Origin: Corbicula japonica
Taxonomy: Eukaryota; Mollusca; Bivalvia; Venerida; Cyrenidae
DNA length: 64,000 nt
NCBI GenBank assembly: GCA_038501625.1
Contig: JAZAYU010000005.1
Span: 10,937,484-11,001,483 of the forward strand
Direction of reading: 5' to 3'
The notes beneath the pieces were generated by a model. That model had not been told where the DNA came from, did not search any database, and saw nothing but the letters and a program-made list of their open reading frames with translations. Below, piece by piece: positions 56,885-64,000 of this stretch. The translations under genes and the position numbers were made by a program. The first letter of the stretch is position 1; every line of letters starts with the position of its first letter.

Positions 56885-58240
56885 GGCCTCCTTATTCAGC
56901 GTGTCATATTCTCGCCTGGTTAACACTGCAATCGTCCCCAAAAGGCACCTTCGTGCTATTGGCTCCGATATATTTTAAGGACACGAACGAATTCTATTGT
57001 ATTTTTTTCAATAATTAAAACCCTTCTTGCGATTTTAGGTAGGTATTACTGAATCTAATGCTACATGTCGGTTATTCCAACTTATACATGTACACATGTA
57101 TTTCAAATTGGTTTGTCTAGAACTTTCTGCTTAAACTAAATCGATGCCTATAGCACGGAAGTGAACATTCCCCTGTTTCTAAAGGAATTGTTCCGTTCGT
57201 CATTGCTTTGTCATTGACAAAGAAGAAAAATACCAAAATATCTCTAACGGCAAAATGTAGCTCAATAAAACTTTGCACAAACCAATGTTTTAATATATGT
57301 CTAATTTACACATGTAAAGAAAAGTTAGAAAAATTAAGAAAATAGTTAGACCTAAAAAATCCCCAAAATTCTGTTTGAAATTTATCACAAAAACGAAGCA
57401 ACACTCAACATCAATTTAAGTGTCTTCGTGGTTACTGAGTTAATGACAACAATATCTCAGGTCCTTTGGTCTAACAAATGTATACAATGTGCATTATTTG
57501 TAAAAGTGTGTTTGACCTTCAATTTCCTGGTCGCGAAAATGAATGATCAAAAAATAAAAATATTGATTTTATTTCGTCATAATTGAAAGTTTATTTTTCA
57601 AGGACTTTAGATAATGTTATCAGTATCATTTTACTTATGTTGGCCTTTGAATTGTTGTTTAATGTTACTTCTGTTTTTGTGATAAATTGCACATAGAATT
57701 TTAGGGATATATTTTAGGTCTAATAATTATTCGTAACTGTTCTTACTTTTTTAACGTATGTATAATAATCATTCGCTTTTAGCATTGACATGTGCAAAGT
57801 TTGATAGAAATGCATTGTGCCGTTTGAAAGATTTTGATATTTTTTTTTTTTGGTCTTTGACATACCAATTACGAACGGAGCAATGCCTTTACACCACTTT
57901 TTGGTGAAGGTGGAAGTGTTCGCCGGGCGTGAAACCAACCAACTAGAAATGGTCCAATGTCGCGCTGCAATATTTGTGAAACCTGACATCCAGAACAAGC
58001 AGCGTCACTGACATGCTTACTGACCTTTAATGTGACAACAACGCTTTTCAAGACAGTTCACAACTTAGTGAATATTGCACCTGATTCTCCACTCATCAAT
58101 GCTTAAACTACCAGAGAGCCCAACCAACGCTTCAGTGAAATCCGAACCCGCACAGCCGTCTTTCCCGCAATCATCGAACTTGGTTCAGAACGAAGTTCTA
58201 CCATAGATCGTTGTTGACAACGGCATCTGTCCGAGCAGCT
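56885..58240. other. No gene recognised
   Basis: Unique-looking AT-rich sequence. Two minus-strand frames (57720-57998 and 57869-58051) overlap each other and resemble no family I know. Confidence 0.5.
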
Positions 58241-58242
58241 GT

Positions 58243-58395
58243 AAAGATTATAAAACTGAAAATGAAAATATTATAAAAATTGGAGACCAGACTCAAATCT
58301 TAAGGAACTCATTGGCTGAAATGGAGACTTGTACCCATTTAAGCCATTCTGATGCTTGAGATTTGAGACTGGTCTCAAAGTTTAACAATCCTTAG
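58243..58395. mobile_element. Family A MITE, diverged
   Basis: AGATTATAAAACTGAAAATG and GGTCTCAAAGTTTAACAATC mark the ends, and ATTTAAGCCATTCTGATGCT is in the right arm. It is more decayed than the other copies. Confidence 0.6.
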
Positions 58396-58759
58396 CCCTG
58401 TAAATACAAAACATTAAACACCAGTAACGAGCTTTTATTTTGAAAGCAGGCAGTCTGGTTAGAATAAATTTGTATAAGGCATTTCATATTTCGATGTGTT
58501 CACTCCGCCACAACACACCACTATACTACCCAACCTTTTTAAATTAGCACCAATGATTAATTTTAGAAACTGAAGTGTCCCAGTGTTAAAGTTGTCTATT
58601 TCCAGAAACGAGCTTAAGCGTCACCAAGTGTGATTACTATTTATTATAGAGTGCGAAAATATGCGTTTGACATCAAATATAGCTATAAAATATATATCAA
58701 ATATAGCCATAAAATATATGTATGCACCAATTATATATCAAATAACTCGAAACTATATC

Positions 58760-59690
58760 AGTCGCTGGTATTGATGTAGGGCCCTGCTGCGATTGTGATG
58801 GTAGAGCGCTGCTGCGATGGTGATGGTAGAGAGCTGCGGCACTGCTGGTGGAAGAGCGCTGCGGAGATGGTGATGGTAGAGCGCTGCGGCACTGCTGGTG
58901 GAAGAGCGCTGCGGCGCTGGTGATGGTAGAGCGCTGCGGAGATGGTGATGGTAGAGCGCTGTGGAGATTGTGATGGTAGAGCGCTGCGGAGATGGTGATG
59001 GTAGAGCGCTGCGGCACTGCTGGTGGAAGAGCGCTGCGGAGATGGTGATGGTAGAGCGCTGCGGAGATGGTGATGGTAGAGCGCTGCGGACATTGTGATG
59101 GTAGAGCGCTGCGGAGATGGTGATGGTAGAGCTCTTCGGCACTGCTGGTGGAAGAGCGCTGCGGCGCTGGTGATGGTAGAACGCTGCGGAGATTGTGATA
59201 GTAGAGCGCTGCGGAGATGGTGATGGTAGAGCGCTGCAGCACTGGTGATGGTAGAGCGCTGCGGCGCTGGTGATGGTAGAGCGCTGCGGCGCTGGTGATG
59301 GTAGAGCGCTGCGGCACTGCTGGTGGAAGAGCGCTGCGGCGATGGTGATGGTAGAGCGCTGCAGAGATTGTGATGGTAGAGCGCTGCGGAGATGGTGATG
59401 GTAGAGCGCTGCGGCGCTGGTGATGATAGAGCGTTGCGGAGATTGTGATGGTAGAGCGCTTCGGAGATGGTGATGGTAGAGCGCTGCGGCGCTGGTGCTG
59501 GTAGAGCGCTGCGGAGATTGTGATGGTAGAGCGCTGCGGAGATGGTGATGGTAGAGCGCTGCGGCGTGGTGATGGTAGAGCTCTGCGGCGCTGGAGGAAG
59601 GGCGTCGCGGAGCTAGTGATACGGTAGGGCGCTTCGGCGCTGGTGATGAGGTAGGGCGCTGAGGCGCTAGTGAACAGGTAAGGCGATGCG
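58760..59690. repeat. GC-rich 30-bp minisatellite (~30 units)
   Basis: Repeats of GGTGATGGTAGAGCGCTGCG plus a variable ten-base part (GAGATGGTGA, GCGCTGGTGA, GCACTGCTGG) run without a break. A 30-bp period keeps several minus-strand frames open, the longest 369 codons (58697-59806). No promoter, splice sites or non-repeat domain supports a protein. The array is far richer in G and C than its surroundings. Confidence 0.92.
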
Positions 59691-59879
59691 ATGTTGGTGA
59701 TAATGTAGGTCTTTACGGCGCTGGAGATACTGTATTGCGCTGCGGCGGTCGTGATGATGTAGGGCGCATGCGGGGCTGTTAATATATGGAAACGTAAATG
59801 GTACACCCTGATGATATGGATAAATCGTACCTAGTTCTAGTAAGGATGTTGACAAAAATCCCTTATTATATTCCTATAT

Positions 59880-60510
59880 CAATATTTGTGACCCAAAAAG
59901 ATACAGCGGTCATCTACTGGACATGGCCACCCTACTTAGGAAGTTTGTCGAGTCTATGTAAACTCCTTAACTAGTGACCCCAAAATATAGATTTTATGGC
60001 CCTCATAAGATCAACATTTACCCCAAAATTTGTTTAGATCTGGTAAAAACTAAAGTCTCTAGAGTGAAATAATAGTTTTGACTTTATTTGATTTTGCGGC
60101 CCAGTTTCGGCTAGGACCGACGAGGGCACCAGGGACACATTCTGAACAAGTTTATTTAAAAATCCGGCTTATAATGCCTTCCTGTAGCAGGTACAATTTT
60201 TTAAGCATGTGACCTACGGCCACAAAAAATCATTTTTTTTTGCCGCAAAACGACCCAAGTATTTTACTCCTTCAAGACAAACAGAAGAGGAACATTCTTA
60301 ACAAATTTCATCAAGATCTAAGCAAAGTCATTTTCTAAAGAGTACAAAAATGACAGCATTTGACCCGTGACCCATTTTTGACCCTAGGTCATCCAGTTTT
60401 GATTAGGACCAACTACGACACCAGGGGCAGAATTTGAGCTAAATTGGTTAAAATCCACCCTGTAGTTTCTGACTTGTAGCGAGAGCAAAATATTGTTAAC
60501 GGACGGACAG
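59880..60510. repeat. Decayed Helentron-like core
   Basis: Diverged direct repeats with GACCAACTACGACACCAGGG / GACCGACGAGGGCACCAGGG end in an ACGGACGGACAGACC stretch. The plan matches the tandem cores of the other elements, but terminal hairpins are not clear. Confidence 0.4.
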
Positions 60511-60561
60511 ACCACGGACAAAGATTGATATGAAAAATCCACCATCTGAATGTGGGCTCAA

Positions 60562-60664
60562 ACGACTCAAATCTCAAGCATCTGAGACTGGTCGCCATTT
60601 CAGCCAATCAAGTGCTTGAGATTTGAGACTGGTCTCCGGATTTAGTTTTATGATATTGGGCATA
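60562..60664. mobile_element. Family A MITE, truncated
   Basis: The left arm starts at ACTCAAATCTCAAGCATCTG. The right arm is complete through TTAGTTTTATGATATTGGGC. Confidence 0.75.
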
Positions 60665-62115
60665 GTTGTAATTCAAATTTGGTTGACAAGTTCAAGGGTT
60701 TTTCTTTTCTTCATGTGGATGCTTGGTGTCGGCGGAAAATTTCGGTTAATTATGGATATTTATCAAAAGTCTCACAAATATATACATGTATAAAATTAAA
60801 CTCTAATTTGCGGTGAAATAAAGACCACCAGTCACTTTCTCCTTGTCTGTCGGAACTATAGCATCATAAGACAACATTATATGTGAAATTTACCTTGTAA
60901 ACTGACCTATCAAAATTTAATTTACGGAAACGAAGACTGAAGCGATGACGAAAACGCATATACGAGTAGGTATTAATTAAAGTACAAGAATTAATTATTG
61001 CCTATATACGTTTTGCGGCTACGTTCCTGGACGAATGGTCGACGTGCAAAGGAGAAAAAACAACAACAATGAAAAACATTGAAATATTATTACATATGCA
61101 TATTCATTTTGTTAAAACAAATATCTTTTTGTAAAAACTGTACGTAAAATAATTTATTTTTTGACCATTATCATACAGTTATGTATAACAAACACAACTT
61201 AAAATAGATTTACAAATTATATACTTTAAATTGAAAACCGCCTATATTTTTCTAACCGAGAAAATGCATTAACATAAGATTTCTTCGGAGAGTTGTTTCC
61301 AAGATTCTCATACCTTATTTTGACAATATTCGTTTATGTACTTGTAACATGCTACATCATGGTACATGGAAAGTTTATATTGTTTAAACTAATTATCAAT
61401 ATTTCCCTGGTAGTTACTCACAAGGATTCTTCCGGTTATCAATCCGTTTGGTGAGATACGGTTGCATGATCTTTATGAATTTCGGAAATAACTTAAGTCT
61501 GCATCAACTTTCTCTGAATTCAGCTGCACAGCTGGCAATTTGACTTTTTCTTCAAATCTTAAGATTTTATGAAAATCATTTGGGTGTTTTAATGTGTAAA
61601 ACACAAAGGCTTCGTGCTTAAATTTTACAACCCAAATGTTTTTCATTACCTCAATTAACGCAATATTGAATATTGATAAATCTTAATTGATACATATAAT
61701 TTCTAATAATTGTGTCACATTGGGCATGATAATTAATATTTTATTGACATATTGAAAACTAAATCTTATTATTTTAGTATGTTTCCTTGATTACACTTGA
61801 ATTTGTAACTTGCAATGGCAAAGAAAATGCTATTCAAAAATGTATGCATGTATATTCATAAAGTTATAATCTAGATCTAAAAAGTACTGTTTAATTTACT
61901 TCACATTTACATCATATTGAGACTTAAATATGTAGTGTGATACATCATCTACATTTTTGGGCATATTTGTGCAAAGCCATTCGGAAAAAAATCTCAGGGA
62001 TGACAGTTTTATAGGAATTTCAGTTATTTGTAACAGTGATCTTGAAGCTCTAGATGCAGTATGCAAAATATTGTGACAATATGTTTGAGCCAAGTTCCTT
62101 ATGATGAGCATACGC
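60665..62115. other. No gene recognised
   Basis: AT-rich sequence with no long frame, no clear repeat family and no convincing exon. Confidence 0.5.
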
Positions 62116-62170
62116 ATAACATAACATAACATAACATAACATAACATAACATAACATAACATAACATAAC
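62116..62170. repeat. (ATAAC)n microsatellite
   Basis: About eleven perfect pentamers. Confidence 0.95.
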
Positions 62171-63112
62171 TTTGTTGGCATAAACTAGCATAAAGCAAAT
62201 TTATAGCCACATAATGCACTCAATATATGATAGCGCATGCAAAAAGCAAAATCAGTATCAAAATAAAAAGTATATTTTCTGAGAAACTAATAGATACATA
62301 TTTAGAGCACATTACAATACAATACGAGTTCGGTTTATTTTCGCTGTTAATAGTAAGGTTTGAAAAATCGTTTTCGTATTTCAGAGTATTTTTGGGCAGA
62401 CGAGGAGAAAATGATATTCTGTTTCAACAGTATTCAACAGTATTCTTATTACATTGTAAGCATTTTCTATCATTTCGCGGTATATTTGTATATCTTCCTT
62501 TTTCTATAGCTAAATCATGTGAGGATAGTCTAAATTTTGTTAAAGATATTCTTTATTTTTTACCTGTATGCAATTAAGATATTTTTCATACTGAATTCGT
62601 GTTTATAGATATAGTATATGATGAAAGCCTATTAGAATTATTGATGTTTGAATACCAGGACTGTTTATAAATATCTAGGATTCTTCGTTTGACAAATTGG
62701 AACAATATTATATTAGTGTTTTTGGTAATCCCACAAGTATGACATGCCTATCTCACTTACGATGTTTTTAACATGTAATGCCGAGTTTCCTTTATACGTG
62801 ATATTGTTGTTAGCATCTCGCTTCAACATTCTATAAATATTTTTACAAGGGTGTTTTCATTCATATTTAGAATTTTTTATCCAATATTTTAAAATGTTAA
62901 AAAGTATATGCTGTGCGCTCGCACACACTGACAAAACTTGAGCATGTTCAAAAATAACATGTTGACTGCATAAAAGAACGTACACCTACGTATGCCAGCG
63001 TGTTTGGAACGTAAACGACTTACGCCACAACTTTTATCGTAAGCTCACATACGTTATAGTGTGACTGCACCATAACACGTTGTGAATTTATTAATCATTC
63101 CATATATACGTC

Positions 63113-63262
63113 CAAAGGGGGGCCGGGATGGTGTGGGATGCCATTTAGAACTTAAATCTATTACTGATATAATAATATAACATTAATGCTATATTATACC
63201 AGTCACAGAATTTAGTTCTAAATGGCACCCACACCATCCCAACACCGTCCCGGCCCCCTATG
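63113..63262. mobile_element. 150-bp hAT-like MITE with perfect 8-bp TSD
   Basis: The left end CAAAGGGGGGCCGGGATGG is the near inverse of the right end CGTCCCGGCCCCCTATG. Long inverted arms include GATGCCATTTAGAACT. TATACGTC stands directly outside both ends (63105-63112 and 63263-63270). Terminal CA..TG and an 8-bp duplication fit hAT elements. Confidence 0.85.
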
Positions 63263-63270
63263 TATACGTC

Positions 63271-64000
63271 TATAATAAAAGTAATTTGTACCATTAGTAT
63301 TTACATCGGTAATTATCAATGTCAGTTATGTCGCTCTACTAAAATCGCCCTTTGCTCATTTTAAAATAAAAGTACAGAACAGTGAAATTATTGCACGCTC
63401 AGTTTGATCGAACCTTTTTATGCTGTGATGAAAATGTTTAACGCCCAACGCCGCATTGCTCCTGGCTGAGCACAATAAATAAACACAGTAAACTGTGATT
63501 TTACGTACCCATTGTCATTGCTTATTGTTTATTTAAATACAAATCGCGCAACATTCAATGATCTGTGTATAATAATTTGATCAGAAACTTGTTTTACACA
63601 GTGTCTTTTGAGGCATTTTACTTTATTTTCATGTCATTATTCAGTTCATCGTCATTAATCCAATCTTTTCCGAAAATATTCAAACATGCCTCAACGTAAG
63701 AGAATGAATTATGATGCGTCGACCGGCCCACTGTTTTTCCCAATTTTCGACTCTACGAATGATTAAAGCGTATATAGTATTTGTTTTACATCAAGTTAAA
63801 TCTGTATTTAATCGATAACAAACATTTCCTTTATAACAAGAATCGTAAATGTCAGTTTTTGGTTACAGGAAACAAAATATTTTAGAGATTTTGTGTATAC
63901 TTGATCATCTTATGTCGGCCAGATTATTTTTATTAGGACGCAATAAAATTGTTAGTAAATTTATCCTTATTGGAAGAAAGACGCAGTTGTGTCAATCCAT
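63271..64000. other. No gene recognised at the right edge
   Basis: AT-rich; only short frames. No splice-bounded open segment stood out. Confidence 0.5.

Noticed and set aside
58697..59806. 369-codon S/P/R/Q-rich minus-strand frame as a protein
   Set aside because: It is a pure 30-bp minisatellite with several overlapping open frames and no non-repeat domain; listed only as a repeat.
62227..62577. 116-codon frame near the right edge
   Set aside because: Phe/Ile/Ser-rich composition typical of AT-rich noncoding DNA; no motif, no splice context and no recognisable relative.

Overview
The window looks like nuclear DNA of an animal, most probably a bivalve mollusc. It is AT-rich, and its genes are split into small exons with GT-AG introns of about 0.6 to 6 kb. 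Metazoan-type telomere hexamers occur inside a repeat. Much of the sequence is repeat-derived: hairpin MITEs, elements resembling bivalve pearl/Helentron repeats (terminal hairpins, GTCC-type microsatellites, 145-185 bp tandem cores), LINE remnants and minisatellites. The bivalve assignment is inferred from these repeat types, because no search could be run.

Three protein-coding genes are supported. (1) USB1, minus strand, 10152 down to 2921: a complete seven-exon U6 snRNA 3' exonuclease of 264 residues with both catalytic HxS motifs. (2) A BTB / AT-hook / C2H2 zinc-finger transcription factor, plus strand, 22211-30241: two exons, 643 residues, with a 6.1 kb intron full of nested transposons. 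(3) MTG2 (GTPBP5), plus strand, about 44792-54341: a mitochondrial Obg GTPase for large-ribosomal-subunit assembly. Its Obg and G domains are recognisable, but one exon carries an apparent 2-bp loss. A partial copy of USB1 (intact exon 2 with splice sites) lies at 30830-31690, downstream of the zinc-finger gene. The three genes act in separate pathways: U6 RNA end processing, transcription, and mitoribosome assembly. Nothing suggests co-regulation.

Layout: 1-2290, no gene seen. 2296-10152, USB1 with intronic repeats. 10153-13100, gene-free. 13100-17600, LINE remnants and a foldback structure with about 450-750 bp arms around a microsatellite and a dead reverse transcriptase. 17592-22142, a 4.55 kb terminal-inverted-repeat element with a decayed Ulp1-type protease plus PHD finger, inserted in the right foldback arm and flanked by an 11-bp direct repeat. 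22211-30241, the zinc-finger gene. 30830-32125, the rearranged USB1-region duplicate. 32180-40890, an 8.7 kb structure defined by paired 'GCAATGG' boxes held 21 bp apart and facing inward from both flanks. 41000-43850, an inverted repeat and a Helentron-like element. 44080-56000, MTG2 and repeats. 56000-64000, MITEs and minisatellites with no recognisable gene.

The observations most worth checking are the paired-box structure, the protease/PHD element, the nested insertions whose target-site duplications or empty sites can be read directly, and the tandem repeats fused to the 3' ends of both USB1 and MTG2.
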